Below, one piece after another: positions 37,375 through 48,399 of a stretch of DNA of 64,000 nt. Numbering within the stretch: position 1 is the first letter of the stretch; the number at the start of each line of letters is the position of its first letter. Location: the NCBI GenBank assembly GCA_023213395.1, contig CM041465.1:115637741-115701740 (forward strand). The letters run 5' to 3'. The translations under genes were made by a program, and so were the position numbers. The notes below the pieces were generated by a model. The model had not been told where the DNA came from. It worked only from the letters and a program-made list of their open reading frames with translations, and did no database searches. This DNA comes from Cycas panzhihuaensis (taxonomy: Eukaryota > Cycadophyta).

Positions 37375-39881
37375 TGGAATCGCGTCTATGGGATGGTCTT
37401 CTATGCTTAGAAGGATGTAACTAGCTAAGGTATGGTCGGGCTATAGATGGAATCTCAATAGCAAGAAAGAACACCATGCAGGGCATCCATGCACTGGAGC
37501 ACAGATTCAGGACCCACGAATGGTGCCCAATTGCTTTAGGGCAATCTTCAGAAAAAGACGCAAGGCGAGGCCTTAGGTCATCCCAAAAGAGGAGGCCCAC
37601 CTACCCCTTAGATTGCTGAGAAGAGGAAGGGAGACTCTTGGAAGTTGTGTCTTCTCACGGGAGGGAGAAGGCTATGTGCAAGCAGACATGTGTGAGATGC
37701 GATGGCCTACGTGTAGGCTAGATGGGTCATAAGAGATGTGCAGCTCACACCTAAGTCCTATCTACGCACGATGTGAATACCTATAGAAAAGAATTTATAA
37801 ATGCAAGAATGTGTTTATTCCCTTTTTGTTTCCTATGTGTCTTTAACATGCGAAGTTTGCATAAAAGAAACACGGCGAAAAAAAGGACAAAGAAAGGATA
37901 AGGAATATCTGGAAGAGAAGCATGGTTAGGACATTGCACCCTTCTGCTCTTTACACGGTCGCCCACTTGAACTTGCCGTGCAGGTGTGGGGCTAGTCAAC
38001 GATGGTTGCTGTGAATAGATGAGGGGCTATCTTACCTTCCCTAATGTGTGAAAGCAAAGTAATAGAAAAAAAGAGTAAAGAAGGAACCGAAAGCAATACT
38101 TGCTAGGGACTAACCTGTTAAGAAGTCCGCCTCTTTCATACTTTCATTACTGTGAACCTGCCAAACACAAGACAAAGGTTTCTCCCTCTCAGAAGAGGGG
38201 GCTGCCAAATATGCCTAATATGTATATAAATACAAGCAGTAGTTAATAAGTCAAGTTGAAAATATTACACTCTACTCCAAAACCTCTAAGCAAGACTCAA
38301 ATCAAAGCAACACCAAGCAGTGACCAAGATGAAGAAGTTAGCCTCGGAATGGCCAACCTACCCACAAGTACCTCCACATAGCCTCAAGGGGGGGAAAACC
38401 AGGATGTGATGGCTGTTCAAGACAATAAACAAAAGAGGTAATAAACCAACAAAATGGTATACAGACAAACCCAAGAGATGAAGTGTTATGGGCAACAAAT
38501 CGTCAGGTTGGGGCAAGCTAAGGATTACAAACCAACTGGGATAAGTTTGGGGGCTTATGTGATGCCCAAAACTTGAAAGTATAGGTCTAAAACTAGCATG
38601 ATAAGGGCTGTCAACACTATTTTCAGAACTAGAAATAAGCTATCACTACCCCTAGCCCAACTCTAGAGAGAGGCATGGAGTGGAAGAGGAAGGAAGGGAA
38701 GGGTAGAACCCTTGGGAAGAAGGCCAACAAGGGGACTAATCCTGCCTTTCTACCCTCTTGCATAACCACCCTAGAGTGGGCTTGCAGGAGAAGAGAGGAG
38801 AAATACTACAAAATAAAGAGCAATAAGTAAGCTCCTCTGTAATGAAAGAATAAGAGCGAAGATTGACTCAAAACTACTTATAAAAGAAAGGAAAAAACTA
38901 GGAAACTTAAAGGACCATTGAAGGAGTACCTTGAAGCAGAAGGAAGGAGCTTTATTCTTGTAAATCGGAGGAAAATCCTATGCCAAATAGGCTTTTCAGA
39001 CCTAGGCTGAAGGGGAGGCAAACGTGGATGCAACTATGAGATCTTAGAGTTTGCTTGTTGAGATGCTGTGAGTACCCTCCTCCCATGAAATAGACTTACA
39101 GAAAGAAGCTTCAAGCCACTAGAGCAGGGCCTGAGACATAGCAGGTGCCCTGTGGAAGAGGAGCCAGAGCAAAGGAGCAGATCCTGTGAAAGCTGTAGAG
39201 TGAAAGCTGGAGTAGAGAGCAAAAAATGAATGAAGAAGAAGAGCAAATGGCTTTGTTTTTAAGTTTTATACTTACCCCAACCCTAAACGAATGTTTAGGA
39301 TTACGGTGTGGGTGAGTACTCAAGGGTGCCACATGGCAATTCCATAGAAAGAGCAGGAATCACTAAGATAGTTTTAAAAAATAAGTTTAAACAGTTGCAC
39401 CATGGCAAACTTCATGGTACCACTAAGTTTACAACAGTGCAAGACTGAAAGTCAAAATTAAGGTAGAAACAAGGCCCACAGCCAAACAGAAGGGTGTGAA
39501 GAGGTTGGGCAGGTTGGGAGCTCATGCCCAGGTGGCTGGTGAAGGAGACTCAAAGTGATGACAAGAGTGTTGACGGGAGCGGGTTACGACCAATGATGAT
39601 GTTTGAGGAGCTATGGAGGTGTTGCGAGTAGCTGAGTGCCATATGGGATGCATGACTCGCTGAGGAGTGCCCCATGGTGGATCGTCATAGGCTGAATAAT
39701 ATACGACAGGCATAAGCAATGCGATCAAGCAAGAAAGCAATGCGATCACACAAATGGCAAGCAAGCATGCATCAAACAACACTCTAAACAACTTCTACTA
39801 AGCGATAACTGAAAGTGAGAAGTGTATCCCTATGCTTACTTGAGTTGACCCATCTGAAGTCCATTCCCGTGGCAGAAAACA
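37375..39881 (-). repeat. 3' LTR of element C
   Basis: 2507 bp, partner of 51200-53791. It ends GGCAGAAAACA. Minus-strand TATAAAT near 37795 (within GCATTTATAAATTC) is a possible promoter, leaving about 400 bp of R-U5. A 24-bp palindrome centred on GGTACC is at 39407-39430. Confidence 0.94.
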
Positions 39882-40127
39882 TCGCCTTGGCGTGAGAGCC
39901 TCACCACTCAGAAGCATGGCATGATGGTGAATGCTAGCAACCAAAAACTATTAGTAGCACATGTGTATATATATAAATCATGAACAGAATATGAACCAAG
40001 GGTGTGAGCGAGTGTCATGGTAGAAGGTGTGGACAAGGGAGACGGAGATGAGGACAACATAGGGGCTACCTATGTGTCACCTGGAAGTCAGCCTGGAGAT
40101 GAAATGAATGAAAAAGGGGGATGCCCC
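39882..40127. other. 3' non-coding stretch of element C
   Basis: A segment between the 3' LTR and the aRH end. GATGGTGAATGCTA near 39930 is shared with B (30342), confirming collinearity of the two elements. No gene is seen. Confidence 0.5.
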
Positions 40128-40715
40128 CTATCACTAGAATTCAATAGATAATGTAAGGGCAACCAATGGGATAGACAAATAAGTTGGAAGAACGGCAGCT
40201 AGAGACTTGGGCAACGGGCAGTCCAAGCAAGTCTCTTAAAGGTGGTCGCTGAGAAGAGGGAGGCGACGCTCAAGGATAAGGCAAACGAGGTTGTTAGCCT
40301 CAGCATTGAGGGCCTAGGGAATATGGAAAACATTGATGGATTGGAAGTAAGCCAATAGTGACCTCATGGTCGATGCCAGGGCTCTCAAGTGTGGGCACCG
40401 CACCTGGTAAACCTGGGTGAGATGAGACACCACCACTTGGGAGTTGTAAAGAAGGATGACAGGTCTGTGATGGAAACATAACACATTAGTGAGGGCTTCA
40501 ATAATGGCTGTGTACTCAGCTTCGTTATTGGTTACCTCAGGAAGGAAGATTCTAGAGTGCAGGCAGTCGTGCCCAGAGGAATCATAGAGTATCCACGTGG
40601 CGATGAAAGGACTAGGGTTACTGCAGCTTCCACCATTGGTGAAAATGAAAAGAGTCATGAATAAGAATGACTTCTCTGCTAAAAAGAAGTGCAATGAAAC
40701 TAAAGAAAGAGGCAA
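40128..40715 (-). pseudogene. aRH (second RNase H) of element C, in an unusual position
   Basis: A 133-codon open stretch (40314-40715) reads IFTNGGSCSNPSPFIATWIL, FLPEVTNNEAEYTAIIEAL, LLYNSQVVVSHL and FQSINVFHIP, then a stop and ALNAEANNLVCLILERRLPP. This is the full archaeal-type RNase H fold order with one stop (about 40314). The first catalytic Asp is Asn; the Glu in NNEAEY and the D-x-x-V segment (here N-S-Q-V) are partly kept. In A and B the domain lies between pol and the antisense gene. In C it lies beyond the antisense promoter, next to the 3' LTR. Confidence 0.88.
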
Positions 40716-40734
40716 GAAGAGGACTCTATGTGGC

Positions 40735-41190
40735 TAGGAATGGTAGCCATGAAGGGGTATAAAGGCCTGGCAATAAGGCAACCCAAAGGCAAGGAAGGCT
40801 ACCCTACCAACGAGGAAGAAAATGGCGAAAAAGGGGCTCCAGGGCAACCGAAATGGCTTAAGGAAGCACAAAGAGGCACCCGGCCAGAGGGGACACTCCC
40901 TGTGGGAGTGCCAAGAGCAAAAACGGGTGGCAAAAATAAGTCCAGGGTGGCGAAACAAGCCAAACGAGTATAAATTCGGACATGCACGGGAGTGGCATGC
41001 AAAACGAGACGAGAGGGGCTTTGGCAAAAATGAGCCGCTTAGGGCATCATTAATGCGCTAAAGGAAACAGGTCGAAAGGAGACCATAGAGACAAAAAGAG
41101 GAACTGGGCTAAAAAGTAATGCTGGCTAGGGTAAAAATACGGTCTCAAAAGTTGCCTTAGGGGCAAAAAAGGAGGAAGTGCCCAATGGGG
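40735..41190. promoter_or_regulatory. Region upstream of the antisense promoter of C with repeated motif
   Basis: GGC(A/G)AAAA-type motifs occur at 40824, 40929, 40949, 41023, 41106 and 41161, mostly in the same orientation. Open frames overlap in several frames on both strands (40728-41061), a sign of stop-poor composition, not of a gene. B has similar motifs in the equivalent place. Confidence 0.4.
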
Positions 41191-41198
41191 GCCCTGCT

Positions 41199-41236
41199 TA
41201 TATAAGGAAAAACGAATGAAAAGGATTTCATTTTCA
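41199..41236 (+). promoter_or_regulatory. Antisense promoter of element C
   Basis: TATATAAGG at 41199-41207 is the best TATA box of the three elements, with TTCATTTTCA at 41227-41236. The predicted start is CA at 41235-41236. Confidence 0.6.
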
Positions 41237-43755
41237 CAAGATCTCGTACGAAATCCAGAGCTCGTCCCTTATACAATAGAGTGCTACCCCATTTGCGGGA
41301 CACGCAGTAAGAGATTTGGCCGTTGGATCAAAGTGAGGAGGCAGCTAGAGCAATCGAGAGAGCGAGATGACGACTACGAGACCAGACCTAGTGAGTGGAT
41401 CACTAAACCCAACCTAAAATCGTAATTTAAATTTTAATGCTTTTTGTAAATTTTTTAATGTAGTTTTGGGCCCCATAAGGGTGAGAAGCAACCTCCCAAG
41501 GTTTGAATCAGACCCAGAAAGAGGCGGGACCGGGGTATTAGGCAGTCCTGGTCCTGGTGGGCCCTACTGGGCCCACCTAAAAGGCTTTTTTTTTTTAGTT
41601 TTTTGGCAGGAAAACCCCCCCTTTTGGGGGGGTGCCGTTTGCCCCACGACAAAGATCGTGGTGCCACGATCTTTGCCGCGGGGCCCTTATGGGACCCAGC
41701 TAAACTCTGTGGTACCACAAAGTTTAGCGCGATGTGAAGGTAAACTGAGGGAAAAAATGAAAAGGAGGCTCCAAGAGTCTCCAAATCTCAACCAGATAAG
41801 TCCGAGGGAGAGCCCTAAGAGGCCGAGAGCAAGTGATGGCTATGGATTGATGCATTTGATGGCACCTTGTAGGTAGTGACTACGATGGAGAACCGCAAAA
41901 ATGTTGGTATGGCCATGTTGAGTTTTCTAGAGATGATGAGCAGGGAGGACAGAGGAGTCCTATAGAGATGTGGGTTGCTAAAGGTGGTGAGGACACCTCA
42001 GTACATATCAGATTAGAGATTGCTAGTGGATATAGTGTTGCATTGGGATAGGCAGAGGCATGTGTTCCATCTACCCCAAGTAGGGGATGTTATGGTGACA
42101 CCCAGGGACATCCGATGGATCCTTGGAGTGCCAGTGACAGGCAGACCAGCCTCGTTAGGAGCATTGCCTAGTAGCGAGGTGGCCCATCGAGAGGCGGTTA
42201 TATTTTTCATAGGCCAGGATAGGTGGGAGAGGTGAGGAGTGCCTCTGCAGAGTATGGTACTGTCTAGAGTTCCTTGTGTGAGGAAGCTAATCACATTATA
42301 CATTCTATTCTAGATCTCCCAAAAATAGAACTATAGGGATATCCTAAGAGGCTGGATGGACGTTGTATGGAGATGCGAGGGTAGGGAATGCTTGGATTGG
42401 GCCACCCTCATAGTAGTGAACCTCGTCACTCAGTTGAACGCTATCAGGGTGGCAGGCAGAGGAGGACTTTCATATAGCATATTATTGCCGTGTTGGTTTT
42501 TTGATCATTTTGCGACAGTGGCACCATCAGGGGGACCACATCCCATATCAAAGTGGGCACCCATGGTGCACAGATGGTAGACCCAGTTTAGGGGAGTAGA
42601 GGACCAAGCACACGTCAAGAGGTCCGTGGATGCCACATCGCTAGATCTCCTTACCATGACTGACTACACCTCAGATCCCTACAGATCGATGAGGTGGGAT
42701 AGTGACAAGGAGGTAGGAGTGATAGGGACTGGCCCCGGAGATGATGATGGTGGCGATGGGGGAGATAAAGGCGATGGGACTGGACCATCACGAGCTATAG
42801 AGGAGGTAGGTCTATCAGGGACTCCTGAGGAGACGAGGGGGCCTGTGACATGAGCTCAGAGGTTGAGGATCAGGGAGAGACCTAGGGGGACAACTCCACC
42901 AGTAGAGAGAGTGATACAGGCTCCGACAGCAGAGGCAATAGTAGAGGAGTTTCCAGAGAAGGAGGCACCAATGGCTGGTGGAGAGCCAAGGGCAAAGGCC
43001 ATCGCATGGGTAGAGGAGCTGACGGTCGTAGTAGGTGAGGCCTTACTTTCCTTGTCATTTGATAGCAAGATAGATAGTTTGATTTGGTTTTATTTTGGTA
43101 TGTAGCTGGATACATACTGACATATGGCATGTTGGATTTATAGGTACCATAGAGATTTGGCAGTTGGTGGAGGCTATGGTGAGGGAGATGTTCCCTTAGG
43201 TGTACGCAGAGGGGTAGCTACCTATCCAAGCCGAGGACGTACCCAGATCGGCATGTGCCCATATGGCAGCATTCACCCTATTGGCGAGGGTGAGAGATAT
43301 ATGGGCTGCAGAGTCCCAAGAGCATGTAGCATTCAGGGGACGGCTGCTGCAGTGAGAGCTGGACGAGGCTCGGGGTGAGTGAGATGTACTACATAATCGC
43401 GTACAGGCACTAGAGGCTCAGGGAGGAGCCAGAGGGGATATGGGAAGCCATATCTAGGTGATAGTGCTAGAGGAGAGACTCTGGGGGATGGAGGAGAGGC
43501 TCCACCTCATAGAGATGGAGCGAGATCATATCCAAGTGTGATATAATCGACTGGTCGAGGACATGGCAGTGTCAAGATCGGCACAGAGCAAGACACATGC
43601 CCATACGATAGTAACAATCCAGAGGAAGCCATGAGATAAGGGGAGTGAGGTAGGGAGCTCGTGGAGACTCAGGAGGAGTCTCGAAGGGATGTGGTCCCCA
43701 GGAGAGGGATCACACCGACTAGGAGATGATACCCGGGAGGCGGGACAACGATGAG
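41237..43755 (+). pseudogene. Antisense plant-mobile-domain gene of element C
   Basis: Predicted exon 1 ends at 41390 (donor CCTA|GTGAGT). Intron 1 is 41391-41872 (482 bp, acceptor CTTGTAG) and the ATG is at 41885. The PMD-type stretch (about 42030-42150) reads DRQRHVFHLPQVGDVMVTPR, then DIRWILGVPVTG, followed by LDWATLIVVNLVTQLN near 42390. A Gly/Asp-rich, then Pro/Glu-rich linker is at 42650-43030. Intron 2 is 43035-43143 (109 bp, TAG|GTGAGG to TTTATAG). Exon 3 has Gly/Arg and charged, possibly coiled-coil, sequence to TGA near 43751. Exon positions and intron sizes match B (480 and 106 bp). Five or so stops remain. Confidence 0.7.
41701..41726. repeat. Palindrome in intron 1 of the antisense gene of C
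   Basis: 26 bp centred on GTGGTACCAC, arms TAAACTCT and AAAGTTTA, with one mismatch pair. A very similar palindrome is in both LTRs of C (39407-39430, 53266-53289). A second hairpin, with arms CCACGA-AAAGATCGTGG and its complement, lies at about 41642-41680. Confidence 0.8.
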
Positions 43756-44331
43756 TATAGTACTCATATATCTGATTTTTGACAGGGAAAAGCACGGGCC
43801 TCCATGGGGTCATATATATAGAGTCATATGATTGTACCCCCCCATAAGGACACCAGCTTCCCATATGTACGATATGGCATATGATTTTGATGTATATATA
43901 TAGATGAGGCAATTGGCATCCCATTTTGATATGTATGTTTTGTTTAAGATGCACATATTTCCTTCCATGCATGGCTATATATCTAATAGGAGCACACACA
44001 ACCACCACGAGTAGAGGTAATAGACACATGTGGGGTTAGGAAATAGGGTGACATGCACGTCCATAGAGAAGCATAGCAGGATATGCGAAGGAAACACTAA
44101 GTGAGAGGGGGAGTAACGATACTCCAAAGCGTCGTCTTAACTGGGGGATGCCCAAATAAGAGGACAAAGTCCCAAAACAATATGGGAATATGGGTTCTGC
44201 ACGAGGAACTAGAAAGAGACAGGAGAGGCCATCCCAAGTTGTCATTCCACCTATGGTTGGGAGAAATGGGAACAACTTAAGATGGTAGTTTAGGCTCATT
44301 TTAGAGCAAGGTGAAGGGATCGCCAAGAGGA
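43756..44331. other. Region between the antisense gene and the integrase of C
   Basis: It holds the landmark GGTAGTTTAGGCTCATTTT at 44284 and otherwise no recognised feature. The aRH found here in A and B is absent. Convergent transcripts from the two strands would meet here. Confidence 0.5.
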
Positions 44332-45310
44332 TCATGCATAAAATTTCTTAAGGAATTTCTTATTGATAGCCTTCTCAAATTCCAGGCCTTCCAAGGTGGC
44401 GATCCTATAAGTATCATTATCAAGGCTCTCAAGAACGATGAAAGGACCAATCCATTTGGGCCCGAATTTGGTCAGGCGATCATAAAGATATTCCAACTTG
44501 AGAACATAGTCCCTAGGGTATAAAAGACATGTACGAAGATATCTATCATAAGTCCTTTGTGAGCGGGCTTTCGAAGCAAGGTTTGCTTGGTAAGCCACTA
44601 AACATCTCTTGTCTAGAGCCTCGAGGTCTAAGAGGCGAGCCTGACGGATGGACTTCTCATTGATAAGACCTCTAAGGGAGACTAGTAGAGAGGGGATCTC
44701 TACTTCCAGTGGGAGCACCGCCTTGGTCCCATAGACTAAGGAGAATGGTGTCATTCCAGTAGCCATATGGATAGAAGTACGATATGCCCATAGGGCAAAA
44801 GGGAGTTGAAGATACCAATCTCTTTGAGATTACGCGACGATTTTCTTTAGAATGTTAATAAGGATTTTGTTGAATGATTCAACTTGTCTATTTGCTTGGG
44901 GGTAATAAGGAGACGAGGTGTTATGAGAAATCTTGAATTTCTCACAGTGCTCATCCATCTCCTTATTACAAAAGGGGGTTCCATTGTCTATGATCAAGAC
45001 GTCTAGAATCCCGAAAGGGCAAATGATGTGTTGGTAGACGAAGGTGGTTATCATCTTGCCAAGCATAGTGGACAGAGGGATTGCCTCAGCCCATTTTGTA
45101 AAATACTCCATGACAATCGAGATGTACTTGTGCTACGATGAAGAAGGTGGTGATATGGTACTAATGAGGTCTAAACCCCATTAAGAAAAGGGCCATGGAG
45201 ATATGATAGGATGGAGGGCCTCAGAAGGCACATGAGAGATGTTAGCATGCTCTTGGCATCGTCGACACCTCAGGGCGTAGGCATGGGCATCCTTGAAAAG
45301 GGACAGCCAA
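44332..45310 (-). pseudogene. Integrase of element C
   Basis: The zinc-finger end reads CRRCQEHANISHVP near 45240-45275. The catalytic residues are Asp at 45169-45171 (WGLDLIS), Asp at 44986-44988 (IIDNGTPFCNKE) and Glu at 44878-44880 (QVESFNK), with about 35 residues between the last two as in D-D-35-E. The C-terminal 144-codon open stretch (44332-44766) ends ...FLKKFYA and includes GPFIVLESLDNDTYRI. Frameshifts near 45115-45170 and stops break it. Confidence 0.9.
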
Positions 45311-45708
45311 TAATAGCCCATGTAAAGGATCCTTTGGGCCATGGATTGGCCCCCAAAGTAGCCCCCACAAATGGCATCATGGCATTTGCGAAGTATCTAG
45401 TCTGCTTCGTCCAAAGTGATGTAGCAAAGAAGGATCCCATCGAAGGATCTTTTGTACAACACTTCATCTACGAGGAAGTATTGTCTGGTGGTGACACGAA
45501 TGCGTGACCTAACTTTGTTGCTGGCTTCGGGGTGGTATTCCTGTTGAGTGAGATATCACACAATCTCACCATACCACTTGTTATTAGTGAGAGAATGAGG
45601 AGTGGTACCCTGGATGGTCAGGATAGACTCATTAGGGAGAGAGTCATCAATAGGAATGTCGCACGTGCTGGGAATGGGGGCATCAACTAGTTGCTTTGCC
45701 ACTATCAT

Positions 45709-46200
45709 TCATTTCTTTGACTTCCTGTTAATGATTTGAAGGTCAAACTCTTGAAGCAGGATAGCCCAATGGCCTGCCCTACTTGTTAAGTCTAAACGAG
45801 TAAGTAAATATTGCAAGGGATTAGATTGGACGATCACCTTGGTGGTATTACCGAGCAAGTAATGTCTAGACTTCTTGGTCACGTGGACCAAGGAGAGACA
45901 TTCCTTCTCGACCGGAGAGTAGTTAAGCTCAGCAGCTACAAGAGTATGACTAATAAAATAGATCACTCTCTCGACCCCTGAGTCATCCTCCTGAGCCAGC
46001 ATAGCGCCGAGGGATTCGTCAGTGGCTAAGGTACAAAGGATGAAAGGCCTATCGAAGTTAGGGGGTACCAATGTAGGAGTGGAAGTGAGAGCTTCCTTAA
46101 GTCTTGTAAAGACTTGTTGGGTCTTGTTAGACCAAACAAAGGGGGTTCCCTTCTTCAATAGGTTAGTGAGGGGTTTGGTGTTTATGGCGAAGTATGCCAA
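45709..46200 (-). pseudogene. RNase H (gypsy type) of element C
   Basis: A 163-codon open stretch covers the RT connection and RNase H: KTQQVFTRLKEALTSTP, ATDESLGAMLAQED, YFISHTLVAAELNYSPVEKE, KSRHYLLGN and LLQEFDLQIINRKSKK. The Asp in ATDES and the Glu in EKECLS are catalytic positions and are present. It is one of the best-kept domains in the window. Confidence 0.92.
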
Positions 46201-46249
46201 AAAATACCTAAGGAAACTGAGCCTACCTAGAAATAACTTGATCTGTTGT

Positions 46250-46985
46250 TAGGTTCTAGGAGGTAGCATGTCAAGGGTTGCTTTGACTTTGTCTAGATCA
46301 ATCTGGATCCCTTGCTTTGAAATAAGGAAACCCAGGAGTTTGCCAGAGGTTACGGCAAACACACATTTAAGCGGGTTGAGACTAACGTGATACTTGTAGC
46401 ATCACATGAAGATGGCCCACAAGTTGAAGGGATGATGGGCTCTAGTACGCAAGAGACCCATCATGTCATCCATGAAGACCTCCAATGTGTTGTTGATAAG
46501 GTCATGGAAAATAAAATGCATAGCCCTTTAGTATGTGGCTCCTGCATTTTTAAGACCAAAGGGCATTGCCTTATAGGCAAAGGTACCCCGCAGGGTGGTG
46601 AAGGCCGTCTTGTGGTGGTCTTCAGGAGATATCTAGATCTGGTTGTAGCCAGAGAAGCCATCCATCAAGGACATAACTTCGAATCCAATAGTTCGATCGA
46701 TGATTTGATCAATAAAGGGGAGTGGGAAGTTATCCTTAGGACATGTATTATTAATGTCATAGAAATCAATGCATATATAGATAGACTTATTCTTCTTAAC
46801 AACGGGGATAATGTTGGATACCCATTTAGGATAATTGATGGAGGTAATAAGTCTAGCATCCAACAGCTTCTCAACCTCCATCTTAATAGTAGACGAGAGC
46901 TTAAGGTGGAGAGGATGCTACTTTTGACACATGGGGTGGGCACCAAGAATGGTGGTGAGATTATGAGTGATAATGGAGGGGTCAA
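46250..46985 (-). pseudogene. Reverse transcriptase of element C
   Basis: The open part 46633-46881 reads LDARLITSINYPKWVSNIIP, ICIDFYDINNTCPKDNFPLP and MSLMDGFSGYNQI. The catalytic motif is FMDD at 46465-46476 (usually YMDD or YVDD), followed by LNPLKCVF and GKLLGFLIS. Stops at about 46625 and 46520 break the frame. Chance frames on the plus strand (46387-47109) overlap it and are not genes. Confidence 0.9.
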
Positions 46986-47886
46986 TTCCCTTCATGTCAG
47001 AGTAATCCCACGTAAAAACATCCTGAAACTCCTAGAACAAAAGGGAGTAATCCCTTACCTCATCAGGAGAGCATTCCATCCCAACCTTAATGATCTTGCC
47101 GGGGGCTAAGACGATGTCTTGGGTTGCCCCCATGCATATGGCATTCCCCTCCTCAAAATAGAGGGGGGCAAGGTCAACATGAAGCGATGGAATAGGGGAC
47201 GAGATTGGGTCAGCGAGTGTGGACCCAATCATGAGAATCTTCTGGTGGCCAAGCCTATGATGACCAGAAGGCAAGTTAGGTGCGAAGCTTGCTAGGTGCT
47301 CGAGCAAGGCTTCATCATCTTCGAAGTAATCCACCCCATGGATGACCTTACTCTAAATAGATGAAGTGCTAGAGGAAGTGGAGATAATGAGACCGTGATG
47401 GTCGCCAGGTTGCCCATCTTCCTCAGGAGACTCTAGGACAGAGTCTCGACAAGGCTCCTCAAAAGGAACGAAAGGGAGTTCCTTGAAGTCATCACCTATG
47501 GGGGGTTATGAAGAGAAAGGTCCAACTGTGGATGAGTCAGTGTGAGTGATGACATGTGACATAGGGGAGTGGCTAGTCTCATCAATGAGAAGGGTTCTAG
47601 ATGGGGATCTAAAATGGGATAGGCGCAACCTACTAGTGCAGAGGAAAGAAACGGGATGAAGACACTCTTCATCCTCATCGTGAGACTTATTGTCACTGAA
47701 TAAGGTGAGGTACCTGTAGCTCCCAACACCAATAGGAGCGAAGCGCGTGAGACTAGGAGAAGAAGATGCAAGGTATTCTTCAATGTGAGATGGATTGGGT
47801 ATGCCAATGGAGCAAGCCAATGCATGAGTAGAAGGGCCTTTACTTCCCTTTGACTGGCCATGACTTGCCTGAGTAGATGGTCTGAT
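46986..47886 (-). pseudogene. Linker between protease and RT of element C
   Basis: The 100-codon stretch 47032-47334 and frames 47496-47861 lie here. They have no domain that I recognise, apart from an acidic DYFEDDEALLEHLASF segment. The same linker is seen in A (22000-22525 and 25000-25640) and partly in B. Confidence 0.5.
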
Positions 47887-48300
47887 TTATTTCACAAGTG
47901 GTCGCTCGTGGGAGACAACTTTCATTTGCCCATTGTGGACAAACTTGAGTTGCCCCCAACGGGTCGAACACATGGATTCCATTTGGTCAAGCCATGGTCG
48001 ACCCAAGAGGAGGTTGTAATCAACGTCCACATCAAGGACAACGATGTCAGCGAGGACGGTCTTATCCTCAAGTATGAGAGGTATAGAGACGAATCCCAAA
48101 GGAGTCTTCTCACTACCATTGTAGCATTGACATCACCATGGAATAGGTTCCAAGGCAGAAATGCTAAGCTCTTGCATGAATCGCAAGGGCATAGCATTAA
48201 CGGAAGAATTGTTGTCAACAACAGTCCTTTGCAAGGTGCAATTGGTTGTGTCTATGGTGATGGTGAAAGGGAAGTTCCATTAGCGCTCCCTTTAACTAGC
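47887..48300 (-). pseudogene. Aspartic protease of element C
   Basis: The C-terminal half is open: GFVSIPLILEDKTVLADIVV and VDVDYNLLLGRPWLDQME, the typical retropepsin end. The active site, about 48194-48225, reads VDNNSSVNAMP; the Gly of DNGS in B is Asn here. A frame break lies between the two parts. Confidence 0.85.
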
Positions 48301-48399
48301 TAGGGGAAGATCTTTAGGATCAAAGGAGATGACAGGTTCACGACTTTAAGTGATGCCCAAGGCGTGAGTAGGCACGTCATTCAATCCTGAAGCTTCCAG

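Noticed and set aside
40728-41061. Four overlapping frames on both strands
   Set aside because: Stop-poor, GC-rich composition opens several frames at once; none has a domain or codon bias, and the equivalent region of B is not open.
41466-41876. 136-codon plus-strand frame and a 109-codon frame opposite
   Set aside because: They fall in predicted intron 1 of the antisense gene and cross its palindromes; no counterpart is open in B.
43526-44029. 167-codon minus-strand frame
   Set aside because: It is antisense to exon 3 of the PMD gene and has no recognisable domain. B and A do not keep it.
46387-47109. 240-codon plus-strand frame
   Set aside because: It lies exactly opposite to the RT of element C, whose conserved motifs are on the minus strand. 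Its translation has no domain and is a shadow.
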